64,000 nucleotides of DNA, taken from contig NZ_CP130319.1 of assembly GCF_032271945.1 (NCBI RefSeq), forward strand, positions 3,739,001-3,803,000, given 5' to 3'. Source of the DNA: Paenibacillus sp. MBLB1832. Its GTDB lineage: Bacteria > Bacillota > Bacilli > Paenibacillales > NBRC-103111. Positions 45,234 to 54,626 of the stretch are shown here, piece by piece; positions within the stretch are counted from its first letter, which is position 1, and each line of letters begins with the position of its first letter. The notes below the pieces were generated by a model. That model made no database searches and had not been told where the DNA came from. It saw only the letters and a list, made by a program, of their open reading frames with translations. Both the position numbers and the translations under genes were made by a program.

Positions 45234-46193
45234 CTAGAACATGGCGCTTTCCCGGCCATTTCTGTACCGGATGAAAAAGTTTACGGCTAATACAAGCACG
45301 AATCCGGCGAATGACTGGAATAATCCTGCCGCAGCACCCATCCCTAGATCTGCCCCTCCGCGTAGTGCGCTGTATACATACGTGTCCAAAACAGACGAGA
45401 CGTCATGCAACGCCGGCGACTCTAATGGCACTAGGAAAAACTGCCCGAAATCCGCATTGAAGATTCGACCCAACGCTAATAGGAAATTGATCAAAATAAT
45501 AGGCCGCAAAGCTGGAAGTGTAATTTTCATCGCCATCTGGAACCTGCTTGCTCCGTCGATGGATGCCGCTTCATAATAAGCGGGATCCACAGATAAGATG
45601 TAAGCGTAATTCAGTAGCGTTGAATACCCCATTAATTTCCAAAAATGCAAGATAACATGTATCCAGAACCAGTACTGCGGATTGAAATACCATTCCACTG
45701 TCGAGAAGCCCAACCCATGTAAAATGAAATTCACCATTCCCTTGCTGTTATCCAACAGGGCAAAAACAATGTAAGCAACAATCGTCCAGGAAAGAAAATA
45801 CGGTAAAAATATAGCGGTTTGATACGCTTTCAACATTTTCCTGCTCAAGACTTCATTTAACAGAATCGCCAGCAGGACACTTCCACTGATTCCCGTAATA
45901 ATAAAAGCGGCATTGTAGACAAGCGTGTTTTTGAGTGCAAGCAAAGCATCGTTCGTTGAAAAAATAAACGTAAAGTTTTTAAATCCGACCCACGGGCTGC
46001 CAAAAATACCAGCGACAAAATTGTAGTTTTTAAAGGCAAGTATGATGCCCGGCAGCGGAACAAAATTAAAAACAATCATAAGCACCAGTGCTGGAAGCGC
46101 CAGTAATGTATAGTCTACATTTTTTCGCAGGGTACTTTTGCGCGACACCTTTCTCACGCCAGGCACCGTTTGCGACAATGCGTTTGTTTCCAT
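45234..46193 (-). CDS. sugar ABC transporter permease (LplB type), cassette A
   Basis: 319 residues from ATG 46193 (AGGAGG seven bases upstream; GTG 46199 is too close). About six helices. The EAA loop is PAYYEAASIDGASRFQMAMKITLPALRP, and the ending FIRYRNGRESAMF is typical. First gene of the cassette A transport operon. The upstream region, including a TGCAGATCTGCA palindrome, is almost the same as in cassette B. Confidence 0.92.
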   Translation of the reverse strand: METNALSQTVPGVRKVSRKSTLRKNVDYTLLALPALVLMIVFNFVPLPGIILAFKNYNFVAGIFGSPWVGFKNFTFIFSTNDALLALKNTLVYNAAFIITGISGSVLLAILLNEVLSRKMLKAYQTAIFLPYFLSWTIVAYIVFALLDNSKGMVNFILHGLGFSTVEWYFNPQYWFWIHVILHFWKLMGYSTLLNYAYILSVDPAYYEAASIDGASRFQMAMKITLPALRPIILINFLLALGRIFNADFGQFFLVPLESPALHDVSSVLDTYVYSALRGGADLGMGAAAGLFQSFAGFVLVLAVNFFIRYRNGRESAMF

Positions 46194-46221
46194 TTTCACA
46201 CCTCCTCCTCGTTTTCTTTAC

Positions 46222-46233
46222 TGCAGATCTGCA
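46222..46233. promoter_or_regulatory. 12-bp palindrome upstream of cassette A permeases
   Basis: TGCAGATCTGCA, 29 bp before the start codon. The same palindrome is kept at 51961-51972 before the decayed permeases. It may be a regulator-binding site or simply duplicated sequence. Confidence 0.35.
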
Positions 46234-46290
46234 AATTGAATATATCTCCCAACGCCCAATTGCACTACTGTTCAATTCCATATTGTTGTT

Positions 46291-46589
46291 TTAATGACTG
46301 TACGAATTAAAGAAAAGTATGCTTTTCGATAAAAAAAGAGAAAAAAACACGACGAATGCGTGTAATTTCTCCAGTTTGTTCAAGATTTCTTTGTCAACTC
46401 GATACACTTTTGGCGTAGTACCGAACCTGCGTTTAAACCGTTTGTAGTAACTGCTTTCATTGTATAAACCCGTTCTCTCCATAATCTCAGTGATGCTCAG
46501 CTCCGTCGCAAGCAACAGATCGGCTGATTTGTCCAGCCGGTAATTATGAATATAGTGCATGACGGACAATCCGACGAATCTCTAAAGAT
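46291..46589 (-). pseudogene. truncated AraC sensor regulator, copy A (C-terminal HTH only)
   Basis: Keeps only the last ~90 codons of a protein like that at 52101-54392: IHNYRLDKSADLLLATELSITEIMERTG and SSYYKRFKRRFGTTPK. The homology breaks off near 46590, followed by about 200 bp that only faintly recalls the full copy. The normal stop is also lost: TGA of copy B is TTA here, so the frame runs 24 codons on through the old terminator hairpin to 46291. No ribosome binding site is seen. A nonfunctional remnant, though a free HTH fragment cannot be excluded. Confidence 0.8.
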
Positions 46590-46750
46590 CCTTGATCGAA
46601 GGAAGCATTATGTGGACATTTTGAAAAAGCGTCATGATTTAACATCTCGCTTACGCCAGCTGAGCTGAGGCTCTTTTAAAAACTGACTCTTAAGCACAAT
46701 TACGCACCCGACAACTTTCTCGTTTAAGATCCTTGCTTGAGGAAAAAAAA
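46590..46750. other. intergenic remnant between cassette A and the beta-helix gene
   Basis: No gene or RNA structure seen. Short matches to the copy B regulator (for example AAAGCGTCATG) suggest it is eroded regulator sequence. Confidence 0.35.
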
Positions 46751-46771
46751 AGCCCGCGATTTTCGCGGGCT
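46751..46771 (-). terminator. terminator of the 965-residue beta-helix gene
   Basis: AGCCCGCGA/TCGCGGGCT stem with a tight loop. On the minus strand nine T residues follow. It lies 40 bp after the stop codon. Confidence 0.9.
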
Positions 46772-46810
46772 CCATTCGGACAAAGTTAGAGACTTTATGG
46801 CGCATTGAAT

Positions 46811-49708
46811 TTATGGTGTAGAAACGATGATTTGATTCACGTAGAAGGAACCCGTATGGTTGACGCCGATTCCGGCGTAAACCTTACCTATGTTGGTAAC
46901 TGCGTTTCGGAATGCCGCTCCGCTTTTCAAGAGAGCACCATTCACATAAAGATCGAATGTGTCCGTATTCGTGTTCATGACAACTTTTATGGTATACCAA
47001 GTATTAGGTGTAAAGGATTGCAAAGATAACAAGGTGGCTCCGTCATACGTTTTGATATATCCGGAATCCAAGATCACTGAAACTGCAGTCGTACCTGTGC
47101 TATCCATGATATAAGGGGCCGACTTCCAGCCCGTCGTCTGTTCCGCCATTACCTCAGCTACCATGGTTACCACACCGCTCGCGGGCGTGAACGATTTCGT
47201 TGCAGATGCTGTGTTTGCCGTGCCGGACTTATTGATCTTCAGTCCTTTATCCGATTGGCCAGCAACTTCTTCTGCCGTGGCTGTACCGTCTGTTGTAGTA
47301 ATCGTCCACCCTGTAGGAGCAGTACCCACTGCAGTATTATTGAAGTCATCGAAAGCCAACAAAGTAGGTGGGTTGGCTCCGGTATAAATCGCCTTAAAAT
47401 CATCCACATAAAAGGTTCCCGTATTGTTGACACCAATACCGACATATGCAGCCGCCACATTGGTGACAGGGTTGCGGAATGCGGCATCATCGATCAATTT
47501 GAGACCGTTCACGGACAGATCGAATGTATCCGTATTGGTGTCAAGGTCAACTCCAATTGAATACCACTTATTGGCTGTAAAAGGCTCCAAGGAGATCAAC
47601 GTTGAGCCATTATACGTTTTGATGTAGCCGGAATCAAAGATCACTGAAATTGCAATCGTACCTGTGCTATCCAGGATATAAGGGGCCATCTTCCAGCCTG
47701 TTGTCTCATTCGCCCAAACTCTGGCACTTACGGAAACTTTTCCGCTTGTAGGCATGAAATCATTCTCTACAGTTGTCGAAGTTGCGGAGTTGGTCTTCCT
47801 GATCTTCAAACTTTTATCCGTAAGTTCGGCAGTAGCCGTGCCCCCTGATGAATCGGTGGTCCAATCCGAAAGAGTGGCGCCTGTCGTATAGCCGTTGAAC
47901 CCTTCGCTTAGGAGGTATGTCGGTTCAATATAACCTGCTTGAACACCGGCAGCATTAATAACCGAAGTGTCCTGTGTGCCATTATTCGTCAAAGTGTTAT
48001 TTTGAGCGCCGACCCCTGTCTGTTCATAAGTATTTTGGGCGCCGGTACCGATGTTGGAGATAACGTTATGCTCCACCGTGATGAATTCGCTGAAGTTATC
48101 AAGATATACTGCGGCTACAGGAAAACTCATGGCGTACGTGCTTCTAGCAATATCATGAATGTAGTTCTCGAAAACTCTCGTTCCTGGCTGGCGTCCTAGC
48201 GTGTAAATGCCGCCGCCGTCATCATGGAGCTGCATCATATGATGAATGTTATTGTAGCGAATTTCATTGCCACTCATACCCCCGTCACAATGGCAGCCAA
48301 CCTGTTGGCCAATCTGCATCCCCATATAAGGACCATACGAAATCGTATTATGCTCGATTATCGTGTTTTTGATCGCTAATCCGATAATCCCCATGCCGTT
48401 CGTGTAGAGCTGACCTACACGCGATATCGTGTTATTGGCTACAAGAATATCACTCGTCTTATCGGGGGCAGGCGAACCGGAATCTAGAACGATGGCATTC
48501 GCCGCGATATCGCTAAATTGATTGCCGACAATTTGGCTGTTCTTTACCCCAATTGTAAACTTAAGTCCATTTGCTCCTGTATGCTTCCATGTATTACCGA
48601 TAAAACGCAGGTTGTTACCATATTGTACCTGTACTGCCGCTGAAACTGTTACTTGATTGGTCAGTGTATTACCGATCGGTTGTACGCCTTGAGTTGCGAC
48701 CAGACCGTTATTGCTTGGATCGTTCCAGCCGGAGTACTTGAAAACAAGTCCGTTAAATTCAATATGATGAACCGGATTCGAAGTTGTTCCGACCAGATCA
48801 AATAAAGTATCGGTTTGTGGAGCAAAGACCGTTACAGACCCCATCGACTCGACGCTGCGGGGTTTGTAGTACAGCGTAGAAATGCCCGTATCCAAGTACC
48901 ATTCGCCTTCAGCATCCAATAGTTCGTATGCGTTTTCAAAATGATAGGAATTTCCAGTATAATAGTTTGCAGGCTTATTAAACACATTGACGGAATCTGG
49001 GGACTGGAAAGTGACATAAGCATAGCTCGTATCGGTCGTATATGAATTTAGACGTGCATTATCGTGATACCAATGCGGTTGATCCACCATTTCGACTTTT
49101 GAAAAGTTCGCCCAGCTTGCAATTTCCGACTTGTTGATTTTTAATGTTTGGGTTACCGGATCTCCGCTGATTGTTTTATAATACGGCCCTAAGCTGTCAG
49201 GATCGGTTTTATTTGGCGTCCGAGCGCGATCTACGCGATTGTCGTTTACATAGAATGAGCGGAACGGCCCAGTAACGCCAGTTTTCTTGTAAATATTGGC
49301 TGTTGCATCGTGCAATACCCAGCCACTGCTTAAATCCTGCCCGCCTGAGATAACGGGCACTTCGGTGCCATATGGATGCCAGAGTACTTTGTATCCAGCT
49401 GTGCCGGAATCACGGTAATCCAACGTAAGCGGAGACGTCATGTTGTATGTGCCTCCACGCAATTCGATTACGATATCCCCGGTCATCGCCGTGTTGACCG
49501 TACGCACCTTGTCGCGAACGCCGGTCAAGGAGCAAGGTGCGCTAATCGAGCATGTTGATCCGCTGCCTGTTGGCGAAGCGTAGTACGTTGCTTGCGTGCT
49601 CGCATGTACTTCTGAAGCGCTTCCAAAATTGGCAAGCACTAAAGGTACGGCCAGTAACAAGGAAAGGGCTCCTTTCATTAACCTGGAAGCGATTTCATTA
49701 ACATTCAT
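46811..49708 (-). CDS. secreted right-handed parallel beta-helix enzyme with two tandem C-terminal LamG/CBM-like modules
   Basis: 965 residues from ATG 49708 (GAGAGGGG upstream). Signal peptide about 1-35 (LSLLLAVPLVLANFGSASEVHA). The beta-helix domain, about 40-590, starts ATYYASPTGSGST, with Asn/Ile-rich coils (IIEHNTISYGPYMGMQIGQQ, IRYNNIHHMMQLHDDGGGIY, VEHNVISNIG). Two homologous modules of ~183 residues follow (about 595-782 and 783-965), each with TTGWKxAPYIxDSTGT, DSGYIKTY and NTDTFDLxVNG, probably glycan-binding. The N-terminus recalls the broken gene at 1-1812. Probably an extracellular polysaccharide lyase or glycosidase; the family is not fixed. It lies between the two copies of the duplicated importer cassette. 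Confidence 0.83.
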   Translation of the reverse strand: MNVNEIASRLMKGALSLLLAVPLVLANFGSASEVHASTQATYYASPTGSGSTCSISAPCSLTGVRDKVRTVNTAMTGDIVIELRGGTYNMTSPLTLDYRDSGTAGYKVLWHPYGTEVPVISGGQDLSSGWVLHDATANIYKKTGVTGPFRSFYVNDNRVDRARTPNKTDPDSLGPYYKTISGDPVTQTLKINKSEIASWANFSKVEMVDQPHWYHDNARLNSYTTDTSYAYVTFQSPDSVNVFNKPANYYTGNSYHFENAYELLDAEGEWYLDTGISTLYYKPRSVESMGSVTVFAPQTDTLFDLVGTTSNPVHHIEFNGLVFKYSGWNDPSNNGLVATQGVQPIGNTLTNQVTVSAAVQVQYGNNLRFIGNTWKHTGANGLKFTIGVKNSQIVGNQFSDIAANAIVLDSGSPAPDKTSDILVANNTISRVGQLYTNGMGIIGLAIKNTIIEHNTISYGPYMGMQIGQQVGCHCDGGMSGNEIRYNNIHHMMQLHDDGGGIYTLGRQPGTRVFENYIHDIARSTYAMSFPVAAVYLDNFSEFITVEHNVISNIGTGAQNTYEQTGVGAQNNTLTNNGTQDTSVINAAGVQAGYIEPTYLLSEGFNGYTTGATLSDWTTDSSGGTATAELTDKSLKIRKTNSATSTTVENDFMPTSGKVSVSARVWANETTGWKMAPYILDSTGTIAISVIFDSGYIKTYNGSTLISLEPFTANKWYSIGVDLDTNTDTFDLSVNGLKLIDDAAFRNPVTNVAAAYVGIGVNNTGTFYVDDFKAIYTGANPPTLLAFDDFNNTAVGTAPTGWTITTTDGTATAEEVAGQSDKGLKINKSGTANTASATKSFTPASGVVTMVAEVMAEQTTGWKSAPYIMDSTGTTAVSVILDSGYIKTYDGATLLSLQSFTPNTWYTIKVVMNTNTDTFDLYVNGALLKSGAAFRNAVTNIGKVYAGIGVNHTGSFYVNQIIVSTP

Positions 49709-49907
49709 TATAATACATCCCCTCTCTTCATATAAAAGCAAATCTTCATTACTTTCAATTTTTCAAATGCTGGGTTCAATTCTTTGGTGCAATAATCGTT
49801 CGTGTTGTTGTTAGAATCACCTCCCTATCATGATCAAAGGGTATGGTTGAAACCTGAATCCTTGCAGCTTCTTAATTTCGCTTCTATACCAATTCACTTT
49901 TTATTAC

Positions 49908-49940
49908 GGCCTTTGTCCAATGGAATTCAGAACAAAGGCC
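49908..49940 (-). terminator. terminator of binding-protein copy B
   Basis: GGCCTTTGT/ACAAAGGCC stem, a decayed copy of the hairpin at 42687-42725. On the minus strand GTAATAAAAAG follows. Confidence 0.7.
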
Positions 49941-49965
49941 AATTCATTCATATTGTTAGTTATAC

Positions 49966-51489
49966 TTACTTCTTATTTGCCGCTACCCAAGCGTCTAGTT
50001 GCTTCTGCTTCTCAGCGATGATTTTATCCATACCTGCCGCTTTCAACTCTTTGTTCATTGTAGCTAGCGTACTGTCTACATCTATCATACCGTAGGCAAG
50101 GGCGAGGATATATTTATCAGTAACGGTTTTAGCCTGTGCAAGCTCCGCTTTGACTGGCTCCGCATCGAAGGAGAAGCCCATAATTTTGGAAGCCTTCGCG
50201 CTTTTGTTTAGTTGATCTGTCTTCTGTGGAATATCCGCAGCAACCCCTGGAAGCAGGTAAGCGTTCAACTGGTCACCTAGCATCCAAGCAACGTTCGGCG
50301 CATATCCGGAATCCGGAATGACTTCGATTGAATTATCTCCTGTTTTCTTGTAGTTCTTGCCTTCCAGTCCATAAAGAACCATGTTGTACAACTGCTTGTC
50401 GGTGTTCATCAACTCCAGGAACATCATAGCCCGCTCCGGATTTTTGGACGTGCGGCTGATCGCCTGCATCGTGGCAGTTACGGAACTTGTGGTAACGATC
50501 GGATCTGCCACATACGCAAACGCAGGATCGAAATTGTAGCGAGCTTTCGATTCCGCTTCTGCACCAGGTTTGTAAGTATTCAGCCCGTAGGAAAGAATTC
50601 TGCCAGCCTTCAAAAGCTCAGTTGGGTCTTTCACCAAAGCCAAATCTTTGTTAATATAGCCTTTCTCCGACCAGCTTTTCAACAATTTCAGTAAGTTCAC
50701 GAACGCTGGATGTTCGTATTGATTGCTGACTTTATAGTCGGAGCCTGCTGCTTCAATCACGCCTGGTGATCCGTCGGAGCCTAACGTTTCCAATTTCAGA
50801 TAATTCATGGTATCAACACCAGTGATAGTAGTGCCAGGACTCATAAAAATGAATTTGTCTGCGCCTTCGCCGGCCTTCATTTTGGCTAAAGCTGGTTCTA
50901 GATCTTCCATTTTCTTAATCGCGTTGACGTCGATGCCATATTTATCAACCATATCTTTTTTCCTGAAGTTAATGACGGACTGACGAGCTGCAATTTGGTA
51001 GTTAGGAAAACCGTACACTTTATTGTCGACTTTCGCCGCGCTCCAGAAGTTAGCTGGAATTTGGCCATATGCTTTCGGAGCATATTTCTTCAGAAAGTCA
51101 TCCATTGGAAGGAAGGCACCTTTGGCAACGTTATCATAAAAATTGTACGCTGGGGAAGTGAACATGATATCGAAATCCTCACCCGCAGCAATCATCAGCT
51201 TGGTCTTTTCCGTATAAGCTGCAGCCTCAATAAACTGAATGTCAAGCGTGGCATTAATCTTTTCTTTCAAAATCTTGTTAACCTCGGCCAATACCGGTTC
51301 GCTTTCTTTTTGCGCTGGAATGCGAAGCACCCACTTGAGCTTAACCGGCGCTAGTGCTGCTGCAGTCGGAGTTGCTGTGACATTAGGAGAGTGTGTCGCT
51401 CCACCCGTATTATCCTTCGCACAACCCACCAAGCTTGTTGCCGTTACCAATACTACTGTCATCGTCGTAAGTGCTTTCAACATTTTCAA
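49966..51489 (-). CDS. sugar-binding lipoprotein, copy B
   Basis: 507 residues from TTG 51489, in the same start context as copy A. Signal peptide with lipobox SLVGC and LplA-like fold. Almost the same as copy A; differences cluster in the linker after the lipobox and at a few sites (for example FRKKDMV against FRKDMV, KAGRILSYG against KTGKILSSG). The frame is intact, although the permeases upstream are destroyed. It may feed the cassette A permeases, or act as a sensor partner for the regulator next to it. Confidence 0.88.
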   Translation of the reverse strand: MKMLKALTTMTVVLVTATSLVGCAKDNTGGATHSPNVTATPTAAALAPVKLKWVLRIPAQKESEPVLAEVNKILKEKINATLDIQFIEAAAYTEKTKLMIAAGEDFDIMFTSPAYNFYDNVAKGAFLPMDDFLKKYAPKAYGQIPANFWSAAKVDNKVYGFPNYQIAARQSVINFRKKDMVDKYGIDVNAIKKMEDLEPALAKMKAGEGADKFIFMSPGTTITGVDTMNYLKLETLGSDGSPGVIEAAGSDYKVSNQYEHPAFVNLLKLLKSWSEKGYINKDLALVKDPTELLKAGRILSYGLNTYKPGAEAESKARYNFDPAFAYVADPIVTTSSVTATMQAISRTSKNPERAMMFLELMNTDKQLYNMVLYGLEGKNYKKTGDNSIEVIPDSGYAPNVAWMLGDQLNAYLLPGVAADIPQKTDQLNKSAKASKIMGFSFDAEPVKAELAQAKTVTDKYILALAYGMIDVDSTLATMNKELKAAGMDKIIAEKQKQLDAWVAANKK

Positions 51490-51549
51490 TCTGAGCAACT
51501 CCCTTTTTCATATTTTATTATATCGAAGTTTGAAATCAAACGGTTGATA

Positions 51550-51932
51550 TTACCTTTTGACTGCACCGAATGTAATGCCTCTAACAAAATATTTTTGGAA
51601 GAAAGGGAATACGAACATCATCGGATTCGGGAGAACGATTTTCCAGAAAATGCGCATTTTACTGCACCCATCGATACTTGCAGACTCCAGCACCTCCTGA
51701 GGCAAATCGAAGAAAAATGCGAGGTTCGAAATACTGGCACAGAATCGCCAGCAGGACACTTCCGCCAATTCCAGTAATCATAAAAACGGCGTTGTAGATC
51801 AGTGTGTTTTGCTAACAGAAGCACCAATGCTGGAAGCGCCAATAACGTAAAGTCTACATTTTTTCGCAGGGTACTTTTGCGCGACACCTTTCTCACATCA
51901 GGCACCGTTTGCGACATTGCGGTTGTTTCCAT
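51550..51932 (-). pseudogene. collapsed LplB-LplC permease pair, cassette B
   Basis: About 380 bp holds four pieces of the two permeases in order: the LplB start (METTAMSQTVPDVRKVSRKS to ALPALVLLL), an LplB piece (NTLIYNAVFMITGIGGSVL), an LplC piece around the EAA loop (FDLPQEVLESASIDGCSKMR) and the LplC end (FFQKYFVRGITFGAVKR). At least three internal deletions removed about 1.5 kb. The start codon, ribosome binding site and final stop codon survive. The product cannot be a transporter. Confidence 0.9.
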
Positions 51933-51960
51933 TTTCAAACCTCCTCCTCGTCTTCTATAC

Positions 51961-51972
51961 TGCAGATCTGCA
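51961..51972. promoter_or_regulatory. 12-bp palindrome upstream of the cassette B remnant
   Basis: TGCAGATCTGCA, identical to 46222-46233, in the same position relative to the start codon. Confidence 0.35.
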
Positions 51973-52084
51973 AATTGAATATATCTCCCAACGCCCAATT
52001 GCACCACTGTTCAATTCCATATTGTTGTTTTAATGACTGTACGAATAAAAGAAAAGTATGCATTTCGATAAAAAAAGAGAAAAA

Positions 52085-52101
52085 ACACGACGAATGCGTG
52101 T
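52085..52101 (-). terminator. short terminator at the stop codon of the intact AraC sensor
   Basis: ACACG/CGTGT stem overlapping the TGA stop. On the minus strand TTTTTTCTCTTTTTTT follows. The stem is only 5 bp but the U tract is strong. The same sequence in copy A is read through by the stop-loss frame. Confidence 0.5.
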
Positions 52102-54392
52102 CATTTCTCCAATTTGTTCAAGATTTCTTTGTCAATTCGATACGCTTTTGGTGTAGTACCGAACCTGCGTTTAAACAGTTTGTAGTAACTGCTTTCATTG
52201 TAGAAGCCGGTTCTCTCCATAATCTCGGCGATGCTAAGCTGCGTCGCAAGCAACAGCTCGGCTGACTTGTCCAATCGGAAATTATGAATAAAGTCCATGA
52301 CGGACAATCCGACCGAATCTCTAAATATCGTACCCAGATATCCTTGGGACAGCTTGAACTCTATCGCGATGCCCTTCAAGCTCAAGTCTTCCGTAAAATG
52401 ATCCTGAATGAATCGTTTTATCGATTCAACCAAAGCGTCATGGCGCGTCTCCACGAGCGGTTTCTGATTCGCAATTTTCATGATATCCTCATAAAATTTG
52501 CTCTTGAGATCATCAATAGATTCAAAGGAGGCCATCCGCATGTAAAAATCTTTCATAGAGATTGGTATTTTCTCAATTCTCGTTTTGTTCATAATATCGA
52601 AGGTTTTACCCAACGCCAAGGAAAAGCGGGTCATCGACAGCATAAAGCTTTCGATGTCTCCTTTGGATGACACTTCAACGAACTGATCGAATAGTGATTT
52701 GGCTTCTTCCCCATCTCCTGCGCGTATTGATTCTAAAATTCGTTCTTCCAGCTTCTCGTCGTAGGTAACCGTCATTTGTTCATGTAAATCTAAAACAGAA
52801 GGATCCAGAATAGCTTCGAGGCTGTAGATGACGCTGTATTTCAGCAAAAGGTTCGCCGTACGGTACGAATGAATGAGTGCTTCGACGCCTTGTACATGCC
52901 CGCCGAGGAAAGCGGAGAGCGATATGCCCGTAAACTCTTTTACGGCATTTTGCAGCACTTTAATTTTCTCGTCCCAGGAGATAACGGGCTTCCCATCCGG
53001 TAGGAAGGCAAGAATAATAAACTGCCCCTCCCCGATATAAATAGCCTTTGCCGAATTGCCCGAATCAAGAACTTCCTCGGCTACGTTCATTATGATAAAA
53101 CGATAAGCCTTCTTTCGATCAGCGTCCAGCATCTTAAAATGCTCTCGCCGATCAATCTTCAGCAGAATCAGCATCATCTCGCGATCGAGCATATTGCCAA
53201 ACACAGTAGAAAATTCACAGGTCAACTGATTGGCTATGGAGTTATTCTCCATCAACACGGCTTTAATGTAGTTTTCCAACAGGATCGTGTCCGCTGACTG
53301 TTTATAGCTGTAATAGTCCTTCAACAAGTCTTTATTTTTTTGAAACACATCCGAAAGAAGCTTAACCTCGTCGATAAGCGGCCCCTTCTTCTCTGCTTTG
53401 CTCCCAGACCCAATAACTTCGCGGAACACGCGGCCAATGGGGAGGTAGATGCGGTAAGCGATGAAGCCAGCTGCTACGAGTGCAAAAATCGCGATGCCCA
53501 GCGTAATTTGAAGCACGGCTTTACGCACGAATTGCAGTGATTGGTTCAGGAAGTCATTGGATTCTTCCACCACAAGCACCCAGTTAGTTTCGGGCATCCA
53601 GAGATACGTAATGATTTTTTGATCCTTCTTCGCCCCTGTCTCAAAGCTGCCGGATTCCTGATCCGAATCCATGATTTTATGAACCAGTTCGGCGTTAAGC
53701 ACATCCAGATTGCGAATTTGCTTGGAATCGTCAATGAATGTTCGACTCGTTTTATCAATAATATAAGCTTTATTATTATGCCCCTTAAGCTTGCTTAACG
53801 TGTCGCATAACCAAGCCGCGTCAATATTCACACCCAACGCTTTGGATAGCTTATTGCCACTGTCGGTTTGAAAATAAAAATACGTAAACACCGTGGCGTT
53901 AGTGTTATAAGCATCAATGGGAAGCACTCTTGGAATCGGTTTAAGTACGGGAATGTTCCTATAGTTCTGAATCGCGTTCACAAAGAATGTATCCTTCTGT
54001 ACCATGGAGCCAAGCGTTGAGTAGAAATTTCCAGTGTTTCCACTGTAGAGCGTATCCGAGTGGAAGATGGGATTTATTTCAAACGATTTTCTGATTAAGT
54101 CCATGTATCCGAACATTTCAAAATATTCGAGATTCTTCTTCTCGAATAACGCTGCAAGTGCAGGATCGTCTAATTGGCGAAATGTAAACGCCTTCACATC
54201 CTCATTCATACGCTTGACCGTATTACTGATAATGCGCAGCTCCTTGTTGTTCTCTTCAAAGGTTCGCTGTTTAACGATGCCTTCAAAACTTTTAAATGCC
54301 GTTATGGAGAACCCCCCAAGTACGACCAAGAGCAGCAATGAAAGCAATACTGCGATGTTAACGAACGTCCGGCTCATCTTCCACCTAAACAT
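52101..54392 (-). CDS. membrane-bound AraC-family sensor regulator, copy B (intact)
   Basis: 763 residues from ATG 54392 (AAGGGGAGA upstream; TTG 54401 abuts the site). Helix 1 (about 9-32), extracellular Cache-like sensor (33-285), helix 2 (about 288-312), a cytoplasmic linker region, and a C-terminal double HTH (about 660-760; LSLKGIAIEFKLSQGYLGTI and IAEIMERTGFYNESSYYKLFKRRFG). Its natural target, the adjacent permease genes, is decayed. The homologous promoter of cassette A keeps near-identical sequence, so it may now act in trans on cassette A and on the copy B binding protein. Confidence 0.9.
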   Translation of the reverse strand: MFRWKMSRTFVNIAVLLSLLLLVVLGGFSITAFKSFEGIVKQRTFEENNKELRIISNTVKRMNEDVKAFTFRQLDDPALAALFEKKNLEYFEMFGYMDLIRKSFEINPIFHSDTLYSGNTGNFYSTLGSMVQKDTFFVNAIQNYRNIPVLKPIPRVLPIDAYNTNATVFTYFYFQTDSGNKLSKALGVNIDAAWLCDTLSKLKGHNNKAYIIDKTSRTFIDDSKQIRNLDVLNAELVHKIMDSDQESGSFETGAKKDQKIITYLWMPETNWVLVVEESNDFLNQSLQFVRKAVLQITLGIAIFALVAAGFIAYRIYLPIGRVFREVIGSGSKAEKKGPLIDEVKLLSDVFQKNKDLLKDYYSYKQSADTILLENYIKAVLMENNSIANQLTCEFSTVFGNMLDREMMLILLKIDRREHFKMLDADRKKAYRFIIMNVAEEVLDSGNSAKAIYIGEGQFIILAFLPDGKPVISWDEKIKVLQNAVKEFTGISLSAFLGGHVQGVEALIHSYRTANLLLKYSVIYSLEAILDPSVLDLHEQMTVTYDEKLEERILESIRAGDGEEAKSLFDQFVEVSSKGDIESFMLSMTRFSLALGKTFDIMNKTRIEKIPISMKDFYMRMASFESIDDLKSKFYEDIMKIANQKPLVETRHDALVESIKRFIQDHFTEDLSLKGIAIEFKLSQGYLGTIFRDSVGLSVMDFIHNFRLDKSAELLLATQLSIAEIMERTGFYNESSYYKLFKRRFGTTPKAYRIDKEILNKLEK

Positions 54393-54626
54393 ATCATGCA
54401 ATCTCCCCTTAATTCATCGATGTATTGCCCTAAAGCATGGGCAGAATCGTTGAGTTTCATTATACATTCAGGGCAATGCGCATGGCTACAAAATTCTGAT
54501 AACCTTGGTCAGCATCAAGTTCGTCAGCACTAGACCCGACCCCCTCAATAAATAAGAAATAGATGAATTGGTCACACTATTTATCGAAAAGGGACATAAA
54601 GAATATACATAAATAGGTGATGAAAA

